This document shows, in pieces, positions 8,143-18,200 of a DNA stretch of 42,128 bases (positions are counted from its first letter, which is position 1; every line of letters begins with the position of its first letter). The position numbers were made by a program, and so were the translations under genes. The stretch is from Marinagarivorans sp. (GTDB lineage Bacteria > Pseudomonadota > Gammaproteobacteria > Pseudomonadales > Cellvibrionaceae), in NCBI GenBank assembly GCA_028281865.1, contig JANQJB010000100.1, forward strand, positions 1 through 42,128. Direction: 5' to 3'. The notes beneath the pieces were generated by a model. That model did not search any database, had not been told where the DNA came from, and saw only the letters and a program-made list of their open reading frames with translations.

Positions 8143-9108
8143 TTATTCTGTAACTCCCTCTTTGTCAGTGCCGGATTCATCAGCGGTGGTATCTTCCGAG
8201 CTGTCTTTTTCATCCTCTGTCTCTTCAGGTTTTACTACCAGGTTTTGTAGCGTTGACCCGGAAAGAGCACTAAATGTCGACTCGCTAATAGTAAAACCGA
8301 CATGCAAATCATCGCGCTTTATATAATAAGTTCCCTCATTTGTAGCAAGAGAAAATTTATAACTTCCAGCATCGGAAGATACATCCAAGGTATATACAAT
8401 ATTCGTCGGAAACTCATCTGCCACACCTAATACACGCAAAGAACCAATCGCTGAAGCCATCGAAGACGCTTTACTCTGCTCCACAGCCAGACTTACGTCA
8501 CTGGGTGGCGCAAAAGACCACAAGTCACCCGTTTTAGAAAGTGCGAAATCGCCGGCACTTATTTTGTTAACCGATTCAAGCGCAAGCATGCCTAAGTCAA
8601 GCCAATCTTTTGCTACAGCAGGAATATCATAAGTATTGAGCTCTACCGCAAATACGGCATCCTCACCATCGCGACGTATATGAACTTTGCGAAACCCCGG
8701 AGAACTGCCAAGATATAAAATTCCCAACTGCTGCTCGCCTTTCATGAAAACCAGCTTGCGCTGAAATTTATTTTCAGCAACTTCAAAGCGCTCATGGCTT
8801 CCAGTAGTTGTGGCAACGGGCCAAGTCAGCTCCAAGGTTTTAAACTTTTCCACTAACTCAGATATTTTATCGGCGTTAATCGCTACCCCTTGTTTTTCCG
8901 GAAGCACCCAAATCCCATTTATTTTTTCAAGCGTTGCACTTGTTTCTTCGTCATCTGAAATAACAAGTTTTTCAATTTCCGCCGTAGAAAATGGCAATAA
9001 AGGTTGGTCTTCAAAATCGTAATTGTCCTGCGACGTCTGCCAGAAAATAACAGCTGCAATAACAACTTGCACTAACAGTAAAATACTTAAACGTTTTTGC
9101 ATCGACAT
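8143..9108 (-). CDS. DUF4340 domain-containing membrane-anchored protein
   Basis: A 321-residue protein with one N-terminal transmembrane segment (residues about 7-24) and a periplasmic DUF4340 region (about 45-290), then a Glu/Asp/Ser/Thr-rich tail. DUF4340 proteins regularly sit beside GldG-type ABC components, as here, but have no proven biochemical role. A strong GGAGGAG Shine-Dalgarno precedes the ATG. It starts 16 bp after the fused permease gene and is the last gene of the operon, followed by the terminator at 8079-8110. Confidence 0.88.
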   Translation of the reverse strand: MSMQKRLSILLLVQVVIAAVIFWQTSQDNYDFEDQPLLPFSTAEIEKLVISDDEETSATLEKINGIWVLPEKQGVAINADKISELVEKFKTLELTWPVATTTGSHERFEVAENKFQRKLVFMKGEQQLGILYLGSSPGFRKVHIRRDGEDAVFAVELNTYDIPAVAKDWLDLGMLALESVNKISAGDFALSKTGDLWSFAPPSDVSLAVEQSKASSMASAIGSLRVLGVADEFPTNIVYTLDVSSDAGSYKFSLATNEGTYYIKRDDLHVGFTISESTFSALSGSTLQNLVVKPEETEDEKDSSEDTTADESGTDKEGVTE

Positions 9109-9124
9109 GTTTTAACTCCTCCGT

Positions 9125-12025
9125 TTAAGCCGCGTAAGTCGCATAGCGACGTTGTTTTTTCAATTGCATTTGTCGATAAACTAACGCGATAACACCAATC
9201 GCAAGTAACGCCAAGAAATAATTAAAATATTCCAAAAATAAGCGTGAATCTTGCTCCATGGGAGGCAACGTGCGGTTAAATTGGCCGCGAGCACGAATAC
9301 TTAATAAGCCTCGATCCTCCAAAGACCATTCAACAGCGTTAGCAACAAGTTGTCGTGTATTGAGATAGTCACTGCCAGAGCTTGAACTTGCCATTTGTAA
9401 AATGCGGTCGTTCAAAAAGTCATTGGAAGCTATTAATATAATTCGTGCAGAGCTTGAAGACTTTTTGATAATCCCGCTAACGTTAAATTCCGCTTGTTCC
9501 TCTTCCTGTCCCTCCTGAGCTTGTTCAGCATTTGCGGAATCGTCAGGCTGTTCTTGTTTCAAAAGAGGATTACTTTTATCGGCAAAATAGGAACTAAATT
9601 GCCCTTCAACTACGACAGCGAGCTTATGAGATTTTTGCTCCCCCTCAGGGTCAAAGGTACTTAAGCCATCATTATCCAATCGCGGCATAATATCATTTGA
9701 AGCAGAAAGCCAAGAGCCATCAGAACTCGTCAATAAGGTTGCGACACTGCGTTCGGCATTTTTATCTTCGTCGATTGTAATCGGCGAGGCCCAAGCCAAC
9801 ATCAACTGAGGGATGTCCGCTGCAATACCCAATTCTTCGTTAATGCCATCACCGCGCACATCAATAAAATATGGATAATCGAGCATGCGCATTTCCTGCA
9901 CCATAAAGCCGCCGACGTTACGCTGAATTGGTACCGGGAAAGCCGTATTTTGTGGGTCAAGCACCAGCTGTTGATCAAGTGTAAGTCCGTAATTTTCCAA
10001 CCAAGAGGCAATACCGCTGTTAACATTTTCTAAATTAATGCTACGTGGATCAAAACGAGCGCTGTACGGAGAGGTCGCAGCAACCACCGTTCCACCCTTC
10101 ATCAAAAATTGATCGACAGCAAAGAGTGCTTTTTCATCGAGATCGCGCGGGCTGACCAAAATTAATATATCGGCTTCACTCGCAACTTCCCCATCGCTTA
10201 AGTCTTCCGTCTGCACATTTAGATCGGAGCTTAAATAGTGTTGAATCATGCTAAAGTCATTTTGCGGCGGCATACCAAATTGCGGATGCATCTGCGGCGG
10301 AGCCGGCGGGGTCACCAACGCAACAGTTTTCGTAAAACCCGTTGCAAAGCGCTTTATGCCTGCTTCTATAGACTGTTTAAAACTTTCTTCATCAACGTTG
10401 CCAAGTGGAAGCTGAATTATTTGATCACCCTTTTGCAAGGTCAAATAAAAATAAAATGACTCGTCGCTAAACAAGCTTGTCGCCATTGGGCTAAAACCGT
10501 ATTCTTCCTGAATTCTTCTCGCCACATCACCACCATTTGCTTCGGGGTCAATAAAGGAAATGCTTAAACGCCCTTTTGCTTGGCTTTTGTAATCGTCAAG
10601 TGTGTTTTCAACAATGCTCTTAAACTGCTGAAGTTGCTCAGGCAATCTAGCGTTATCGGAAATAAACCCCGTAAAACTAATTTTGCCCTCTACCGTGTCA
10701 AATAAATTTCCACCTGACTGATAACTCAACAAAACTTTTTTAATTGATCGAGTGATGTCGTATTCTGGGTTGCGCAAACGTACATCGATATCTCCGACGC
10801 CACGTTGTTTGACGTCAATTAAATCGCGAAAGCCCAACACTTCAAACTCATCCCCATATTTTACGAGAATATTAAAATAGGAATTGACTAACGAAGCTTG
10901 GTAGCGATCTTCTACCTGAAATGGTGTGGGGCGAATACCATATTTTTGGTTGGCTTCTTCCTCAAGATCAGGCTCGGTTACCGGATCAATAAATTCTACT
11001 TTAACGCGCTTACCGCCTAAAACCTCATACTCTTTAAGCAGGTCGCGAAGTTGAGGTACTAACGGAGCCAAAAGAGGATGCGTTTTAGAGCTAAAATAAC
11101 CGCGCAGCAAGAGCGGTTCACGCAGTTGATTAACGTAGTTTTCTGTCGTTTCAGATACCGAATATTGATTGCCTTCGGTGGTATCCATGCGCAAGCTGCT
11201 GAGCTGACCAAGCCAAATATTAGCACCTAATGCATTCAGCAGGATTAAAGCCACGACGGCACGCCACCCCGAATGGTGTTGACTGTCACCTGTCGACGCC
11301 CAACGCTCTTTCTCCAAACTCAACGCGTTAAGTGCTAAAAATACAATGATGATACTAATAAAATAATAAAAATCGCGAAAATCGATAACACCACGTGTAA
11401 TAGAATCAAAGCGCGATCCGGTTCCCAGGAGCCGCAAGGTTTCACCCATTGCATTGCCAAAAAATTTCGTGACCAACGGTAAACCAATCACGTATAAAAT
11501 AACGCAGGCAATAGCCGAACAAATAAAAGCCACTATTTGATTATCACTGCGAGAAGAAACAAATAAACCTACAGAAATGTAAGCAGACCCTAATAACATC
11601 GCTGCAAGATAGCCCGAAATTACCGGCCCCCAATCTAGCTCAGCAATAAATGAAATAGTTATGGGCAAAGGCAACGTGACGAGAAGCGCGATAAATAGAA
11701 GTATTTTACACGCGGCAAATTTCCCTATCACAAAATACCACAACGGCAGCGGCTGCGTTAACACGTGTTCGAGCGTGCCCGTGCGACGCTCTTCACTCCA
11801 CATACGCATCGTCAAAGTACTTGATAAAAATATTAACAACAACGGCATCCATTCAAATAACGGACGAATATCTGCGATATTACGGGCAAAAAAGGATTCT
11901 ACCCAAAAAAATACAAATAGCGATATCGCTGCAAATGTAATTAAAAATAAATAGGCAATTGGAGAAGAAAAAAACAGAGTCAATTCCTTACTTGCTATTC
12001 TTTTTATAGTGGGGTTAAGCAACAT
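9125..12025 (-). CDS. Fused ABC permease / GldG-like auxiliary protein (GldF-GldG type)
   Basis: A 966-residue fusion. Residues about 1-240 form a six-helix ABC-2 permease like GldF (WSEERRTGTLEHVLTQPL near the first cytoplasmic loop). A further helix at about 250-270 begins a large periplasmic GldG-like part (about 275-915) with segments such as EYEVLGGKRVKVEFIDPVT and VDQFLMKGGTVVAAT, and a final helix (about 935-953) precedes a short basic tail. In Bacteroidetes GldF and GldG are separate and needed for gliding; in proteobacteria such fusions occur with an ATPase and DUF4340 protein and the substrate is unknown. It overlaps the ATPase gene by 11 nt and has an excellent AAGGAGGT Shine-Dalgarno inside that gene. 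Confidence 0.9.
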   Translation of the reverse strand: MLLNPTIKRIASKELTLFFSSPIAYLFLITFAAISLFVFFWVESFFARNIADIRPLFEWMPLLLIFLSSTLTMRMWSEERRTGTLEHVLTQPLPLWYFVIGKFAACKILLFIALLVTLPLPITISFIAELDWGPVISGYLAAMLLGSAYISVGLFVSSRSDNQIVAFICSAIACVILYVIGLPLVTKFFGNAMGETLRLLGTGSRFDSITRGVIDFRDFYYFISIIIVFLALNALSLEKERWASTGDSQHHSGWRAVVALILLNALGANIWLGQLSSLRMDTTEGNQYSVSETTENYVNQLREPLLLRGYFSSKTHPLLAPLVPQLRDLLKEYEVLGGKRVKVEFIDPVTEPDLEEEANQKYGIRPTPFQVEDRYQASLVNSYFNILVKYGDEFEVLGFRDLIDVKQRGVGDIDVRLRNPEYDITRSIKKVLLSYQSGGNLFDTVEGKISFTGFISDNARLPEQLQQFKSIVENTLDDYKSQAKGRLSISFIDPEANGGDVARRIQEEYGFSPMATSLFSDESFYFYLTLQKGDQIIQLPLGNVDEESFKQSIEAGIKRFATGFTKTVALVTPPAPPQMHPQFGMPPQNDFSMIQHYLSSDLNVQTEDLSDGEVASEADILILVSPRDLDEKALFAVDQFLMKGGTVVAATSPYSARFDPRSINLENVNSGIASWLENYGLTLDQQLVLDPQNTAFPVPIQRNVGGFMVQEMRMLDYPYFIDVRGDGINEELGIAADIPQLMLAWASPITIDEDKNAERSVATLLTSSDGSWLSASNDIMPRLDNDGLSTFDPEGEQKSHKLAVVVEGQFSSYFADKSNPLLKQEQPDDSANAEQAQEGQEEEQAEFNVSGIIKKSSSSARIILIASNDFLNDRILQMASSSSGSDYLNTRQLVANAVEWSLEDRGLLSIRARGQFNRTLPPMEQDSRLFLEYFNYFLALLAIGVIALVYRQMQLKKQRRYATYAA

Positions 12026-12965
12026 TTTTTGCTACCTCCTTGCCAGCATTGACGTCACGGAATACGGATTCCAAATCGCGTGTTTTCACCGCTAGTTGAT
12101 AAATATTATGGCCGTTCTCGACAAGCAACTTTGCCAATTTAGCGCACATTTCTTGGTGGCCTGCGGGGTTTGTAAGGCTAACCCGGTAGCGGTTCGCCTT
12201 CGAGCCAGATTCGAGTTTTACAAAACTTTTAATAGCATCGTATTGTTTAATTAATTCCTGAATAACATCAGCTTCGCAATCGCTTGAAATTTCCAATTCA
12301 TTGCTTTGCTGCAATACCTCAAGTTTTTCATCGACGACTAATTCGCCGGAACGTAAAATTAATACCCTGTCGCACAGCGCATCGACCTCTTGCATAATGT
12401 GCGTGGAGAGGATAACGGTAGCGCTCTCAGAAATAGTGCGAATTAACTCGCGCATATGTTGTGTTTGTTCTGGGTCCAAGCCATTAGTTGGCTCGTCAAG
12501 TATCAATAATTTTGGCTTACCCAAAATCGCTTGGGAGACTCCCACGCGTTGCTTAAAACCGCGCGACAAAGTCGCAATGGGAGAGAAAAACTTACTGCCA
12601 ATTTCGGTTGCCTCGACAACGCGTTTAATATCGCGCGCCTTTTCTTCACCCGAGATTCCCTTAAGCTCCGCCGCATAATCGAGGTAATCAGCAACCGACA
12701 TTTCGGGGTAAACAGGTAAGTTTTCTGGCAGATAACCGAGTTCACCTTGAATGGACTTGGCTTCTTTTTCTAAATCCTTGCCATTAATTCTTATTGTTCC
12801 GGCATTCGGTTCGATATAGCCGCTAAGCATTTTCATAATCGTTGTTTTACCAGCGCCATTGTGGCCTAACAGACCGACAATCTCTCCTCGCTCAATAGTA
12901 AAACTCGCATTGGCAACGGCAACAAAATTCTCGTATCGCCGTGAAAGCGCCTTCACTTCAAGCAT
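12015..12965 (-). CDS. ABC transporter ATP-binding protein (GldA-like)
   Basis: A 316-residue ABC ATPase with all motifs intact: Walker A LLGHNGAGKTT (residues about 32-42), signature LSRGFKQRVG (about 133-142), Walker B LLILDEPTNGLDP (about 152-164) and H-loop STHIM (about 190). A regulatory C-terminal extension of about 90 residues follows, as in GldA/CcmA-type ATPases. It is the first gene of a three-gene operon (ATPase, fused permease/GldG, DUF4340). The ATG at 12965 has a GGAG Shine-Dalgarno at 12972-12975. The transported substrate cannot be deduced. Confidence 0.93.
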   Translation of the reverse strand: MLEVKALSRRYENFVAVANASFTIERGEIVGLLGHNGAGKTTIMKMLSGYIEPNAGTIRINGKDLEKEAKSIQGELGYLPENLPVYPEMSVADYLDYAAELKGISGEEKARDIKRVVEATEIGSKFFSPIATLSRGFKQRVGVSQAILGKPKLLILDEPTNGLDPEQTQHMRELIRTISESATVILSTHIMQEVDALCDRVLILRSGELVVDEKLEVLQQSNELEISSDCEADVIQELIKQYDAIKSFVKLESGSKANRYRVSLTNPAGHQEMCAKLAKLLVENGHNIYQLAVKTRDLESVFRDVNAGKEVAKNVA

Positions 12966-13272
12966 ATTTCACTCCACTATATTGTTTCTAGACAAAAGGT
13001 TATTTTCAGCAACGGCAAGCACTAGGCTTTATTGCTAAGCGCCTGTTTTTACTGCGGAAATAGACCATCATATCGCGCGCAAGTTCGCTCGATGTGAGAT
13101 CAAAACAGAAAAGCATATGGGGATGGAATGTAGGTTTTCAAGCATAAATTAGAGATAAATTCACAACTGGTTTACAGCGTGAATTAGCTCACCTTCAATC
13201 TAAAAAAACCTTAAGCCAACGTATGAAAAAATGATCACAATTGCCACAATTTGAATAAATAACAAGCATTAT
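12966..13272 (-). other. Intergenic region between tpsB-like gene and ABC operon
   Basis: About 300 bp with no gene seen. It must hold the ABC-operon promoter, although I found no hexamer pair with good spacing. No strong GC hairpin with a T run follows the TpsB stop codon, so read-through from the secretion locus into the ABC operon cannot be excluded from sequence alone. Confidence 0.4.
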
Positions 13273-15279
13273 TTAAAAACTGTAACTCATATCAAAATAA
13301 GCTTTAGGCCTCGATTCCTCGATGGTTAAATTTAGATCAAACTCTTCTTGGTAAGTTGACGGGATAGCAACACTAAGATTGCCACGAAATTTACCCTTGT
13401 ATGAAAAGCTCAGCCCAAACCCGACGTCAGTTAGAGTTGCTCTATCTGTCGGCTCGCCACGCTCCTGACTGGGGTCATAGGAAACACCATGGGCGACATC
13501 AAAGAAAACATAAGGCTGAACCAGGTCGCTTAATGTCTGCGAGCCTATTTTATACTTCAGGAAGCCCGGCCCTTCGAAAAACCAATCGACCCCCAAAAAT
13601 ACACCATCGTCGGAGAAGAAATCACTTATTTTGTAGCCCCGCACCCGCGCGGCACCCGTATTAGCAAACTGATTTATCGAAGACATTCCTGCACCGGCAT
13701 ACTGAGCATCGATACGCACAACCAGTCGAGAATCCGAATCAGTAAAAGGCACTTTTAAGAATTTAAGTAACGAGTAGTTCAGTCGTGCAAGATTAATATC
13801 TTTCAATATTTGTTTTTCTGGAGCATCGAGCTGGCTACTAATCAAACTTAAAGACGCCTGATGGCGAATTTTTCTTTGATCATCCAAAAAGCTATAAATG
13901 TATGAGGCTTCCGTATTCGTTACCGTTTCATCTGCAAAACCACCATCCTGAGTAGCAACTACTTCGACATCGGAACTAATTTGAGTGTACTTTATTTGAA
14001 ATGCAGAACTGCTCCTTCGTTCACGCCTAAACGTATAAGTAAAAGAAGCATCTGCAACGGTAGATTGGCTTCCTTCATTTTCATCCTGACCGATAATCTG
14101 CGTATTTTCAAAACCAGAAACAACAAAATCATTCCGCGATACACCTAAAGATAGCATATAGCGGGGTGTATAAATCGGCAGCGTATAGCGAAAGGAACCG
14201 AAATTTGAATCCTCCGCATCGAGCGGTTTTAAAAAACCTAACTGTAACTTATCTCCAATACCGGTTGGGTTGTTCCAAATACCTTCAGTATATGCTCGGA
14301 TACTTCCGGTAGATTCTGGACCGTGATTATCAAGGCGAACACTTTGATTAAAACGACGCTCGTTTATCACATTGATATTTAAAAATGTATCGCCAACCTG
14401 TGACCCTGGCTCAAAAAAACCTTGCACTGCAAGGCCCGGATATTCATTGACCATAAAAAGCTTTTCTTCGATATTTTGCGCCTTCACTGGCTTTGACAAA
14501 ATATTGTTAAAAACGCGTTTTACAGGTTTTGTCGAATAGAGTTTATTGTTATTAAATTTAATATCGCCTAATTCCCCCAACAACACGGTAAGCGTAACAA
14601 CGCCATCACGCACTTGCTGCTGTGGAATGTATGCTTTAGCCAAAATAAATCCGCGCTCGCGATAATAACGAGTGACTTTATTTGCCACATCTTCGATAAT
14701 TCCAAGCGTCGCACCGCGTTCCTGCCGGTGGGCACGAAAGCGTTCTAACAATTCTTGCATTCTCGCAGAAGCGGCATCGCGCTCGGCTTGTGTCGCAGAC
14801 TCCGAAAGCAAGGAGTTGGCCTCCCTGATTTCCTGCTTTGAATAGCCTTGTAATTCCAATAATTCTTCTTCCATTAAGCTATAGCGCAAATACTCAACCA
14901 TATTCTGGATGAGCTCGCGAGTAATTCCCATGTCAGGAAATTCGATAATGCCTTGAACACGAAACTCCGTTATGTAAAGTTTCGGCCCCTCGTTAGGGTC
15001 TGGGCTGCGCTCGCTTACCTGCGGAACATCCATGCTTCCCACCAGCACGTCTTCATCGACTTCCGGTAGCTCTTCGATTACAGGCATCTCAACAAGCCCG
15101 GCACTCACTGAGCTTGAAAGCCACAATAGAAGAAACAGCCGATAGATCGACAGTTTAATATTTTTAAATCTCACGTGTTTCTTGACTTTTAGCACACCCA
15201 GAACAGCCTTAAAAATCTTTTTATTAGTTCTTAGTCGACTCTTCCGAGGCCCATAATTCTTCTTCCTCATCATCTTCAT
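13273..15279 (-). CDS. TpsB outer-membrane transporter (ShlB/FhaC/HecB family)
   Basis: Two-partner-secretion translocator predicted to export the adjacent giant TpsA. Up to 668 residues: a signal peptide ending SSSVSA (about residues 43-60 of the longest form), periplasmic POTRA region (about 85-260), then a 16-strand Omp85-like barrel with the family VRGY motif (about 560) and a terminal Phe, as expected for BAM-assembled proteins. The longest start (ATG 15279) overlaps the tpsA 3' end by 56 nt and gives an unusually long basic pre-sequence. GTG codons at about 15201 and 15174 would give compact signal peptides, and no start has a strong Shine-Dalgarno, which suggests translational coupling to tpsA. 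Confidence 0.92.
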   Translation of the reverse strand: MKMMRKKNYGPRKSRLRTNKKIFKAVLGVLKVKKHVRFKNIKLSIYRLFLLLWLSSSVSAGLVEMPVIEELPEVDEDVLVGSMDVPQVSERSPDPNEGPKLYITEFRVQGIIEFPDMGITRELIQNMVEYLRYSLMEEELLELQGYSKQEIREANSLLSESATQAERDAASARMQELLERFRAHRQERGATLGIIEDVANKVTRYYRERGFILAKAYIPQQQVRDGVVTLTVLLGELGDIKFNNNKLYSTKPVKRVFNNILSKPVKAQNIEEKLFMVNEYPGLAVQGFFEPGSQVGDTFLNINVINERRFNQSVRLDNHGPESTGSIRAYTEGIWNNPTGIGDKLQLGFLKPLDAEDSNFGSFRYTLPIYTPRYMLSLGVSRNDFVVSGFENTQIIGQDENEGSQSTVADASFTYTFRRERRSSSAFQIKYTQISSDVEVVATQDGGFADETVTNTEASYIYSFLDDQRKIRHQASLSLISSQLDAPEKQILKDINLARLNYSLLKFLKVPFTDSDSRLVVRIDAQYAGAGMSSINQFANTGAARVRGYKISDFFSDDGVFLGVDWFFEGPGFLKYKIGSQTLSDLVQPYVFFDVAHGVSYDPSQERGEPTDRATLTDVGFGLSFSYKGKFRGNLSVAIPSTYQEEFDLNLTIEESRPKAYFDMSYSF

Positions 15280-18200
15280 AGCGTTGATCGCGAGGAAGAT
15301 AAATGGAGGTTTCGTTATAAAAATAGCTTTTTAACCCGGTAAACACGCCGGGATTGATTTCATTCAAAGTTTCGACTTCTACAATCAGTTCAGAAGCAGT
15401 CGTGCCGAAACGAGCTTTAATAGCTGAAGTATCATCAAAACCGAAACGCGGACAAATCTCAAAACCACAAAGCACAGTCGAAAGGCTCGCATCACTCGTT
15501 ATAGAAACAGAGTCGCGCGCATAAAATACAAATGCCTGTCCGTTCGCACCAAAATTTCCGTTGCTAACATTGATATCAAGATCAGTGGTAACGATTTGCG
15601 GGTCGCCAATACTCAGTATCGACTCACCACTTAACAAACTGCCGTTATTAATATTTAGGGTTACCATGCCTTCAGCGCTCAACGGAATGTCAGTTACATT
15701 AATGGGCGTTTCGCCAGGAGAATTAATTAACGTATTAATCGCACCATTGTTAAGCAAGACATTACCGTTATTTGTTAGCGTAATATCACCAACCGTATAT
15801 ATTGCATCGACAATTACTTCGCCACTATTTTGCACATTTATCAAGCCTGTATTATTAACAAGCTCAAGCTGACTAACGCTTGTTTTTAACGGCGAGTCTG
15901 CCGTTCCGATACCCGTTTGAGCAGAAGCGACCAATAAACCACCCGATATAAGAGCGCTACCAGTTCCGCTTTGTATCATTGCACCTGATATAAGTTCAAC
16001 TTTTTCCGAGCCGTTGAGCACAGAATTTACAAGTAAATCGCCGGCACCTGAATTGACCACTATCTCCGCTGAACTCACGTTGCCAGAAACCTCAACACCC
16101 TGGCCCAGCAGGGACACTAATTGTGAACCGGTCAAATTGCTATTTGTCACAAGCTGCTGATCGCGACTTTGAGCTAAAATATTTACCGCGCTAACAGAAC
16201 CATCAATATTGAGCGTCGCTGCGCTGAGGTCGATGTCGCCCAGGTTATTGGCCGACTCGGCAAAAGTAACGGTAACGCTATCGATCTCATAGATACTAAC
16301 ATCGGTAGCACCCGCAATTTCCACGTTCGAAAAGTCATTACTTTGATTATTTAAAGTAACTGCACCATTCGCATTAAACAATGCGTTTTCATCAACCTGG
16401 AGTGCGCCGGAACCGATAATATCAGCACCGGATGTAACACTTAAGTTACCAGCATTAACAGCGGCAAGATTAACTGATGCTTGATTATTAAGTTCAATAG
16501 TTCCACTCGCTGATAGAGACAAAGGACCAGAAAGTTGATGTGCCGCGACAGTCGTTGCATCCAATACAATATTTCCATCCGCCGCATTTAGTGTTAATGG
16601 GTTGGCACCGACTAAAATTTCACCCGCTACAGACGAGTCGATAATATCACCACTTAACACATTAATATTAATCAACTGCTGCGAGTCAAGCTCAAGTAAC
16701 GTAAGATCTTGCTCTTCCTGAACAAAGATAGCTTGGCTTCCATTCTTTATTAACAGCTCGTTAACGTTTGTGTTGACTGCGGATGCCGCACTAGTCGCTC
16801 CTGCGATATTATCTAATATTAATTGGTTCGCGTTTAGGCTGTTATTTTCCGCTAGATCGATTGTGCCACCCACTAGTTCAATAGTTCCGCTTTGTTCCAA
16901 GTTGTCGTTAATTGCGATGGTATTACCAGGCGCAACCACGCGCAGATTCTGGCTATCACCCCGGTTAATAACACTGCCAGAAAAACCCGCAGCATTAGCA
17001 ATTTGGAAACTATCATTCGTTATATCGACAATATCACCAGCATTCTGGCTGTTAATCGAGAAATTAAATACATTCACTAAATCGTTAATCGACTCAAAAC
17101 TATTGAGTCTCGTCACGTAACTACTATCGGCGTCACTAAAATTGAATATCTCGTCACTACCATCAATACTGTAAGCACCATCAAGTCCTGCAAGCGAACT
17201 ACTAAACTCAACGGTATCACTGCCATCGCCACCAATAATTCGCTGCTCGGTCAAAATATCATTGGGTAACACAGAAATATTGACAATGTCGTTACCGGCT
17301 CCCGTGTCAATCGTCCCGGCAACATAAGCACCCGCTTCGATGGTTATGGTATCGTCGGCCGAACCAGCGATAATTCGATTAAAGTCGGTAAAAACAAAAA
17401 TATCATCACTGCCAACTTGCTTCACTTCACCGTCATTTAAACCGGTAATAGTCCACTCACTCGCCTCAGAAACGCCGCGGATAGTGGCATTGTAAACAGG
17501 AGATCCAGAATCACTATTTTCACCCGAGTTATTTCCAACAATGCCCTCAATACTAAATAAGGTAAACCCAAGATCTGAGCCAATAGCATCGGCGATGCTA
17601 ATATCAAGATCACGCTCTGTTTGAGAGAAATCAATCGAATCAAGTCCCTGACCACCATTAACAAAATCCAATTTACCCTCGCCATCAACACGAAAACGAT
17701 CGGCGTTGCTTCCGCCGATAATACCGCCAAAGTGATTCAGTTGAACTGCCTCACTACCTTGTTCGGTTTGTACGTTAATTTGGTTTTCACCCGAAACGAT
17801 CCACGCATATGCCTGGTCCGATTTACCGTAAACGATATTGTCAATTGCAGTGGCGGGATTTGCGTCTACCGCTTCGATATTACTAATGTTTATCGCAACA
17901 CGATCTTCAGTGGCAAGCGCAAGACCCCTTTCAAGGCCCAGATTTAACTTTTTACCTATTGCCATTAAGTCGATGGAGTCACTACCACCCGCCCCATCAA
18001 TAAACGCATCAAAAGTTTTGCCTACAACAATAAATTCATCCGTATCTGAACCGCCAACTAGAGTTTCGAAATTATTAAATTGCACCGAGTTATTTACTGA
18101 GTCGGTGAGTGTTCCACCATTAGCAGTCGAAAGACTCCAAACATTAGCCAAATCACGTGCAACTAAGGTATCTTCTTCTGCCCCGCCTTCAAGCACATTG

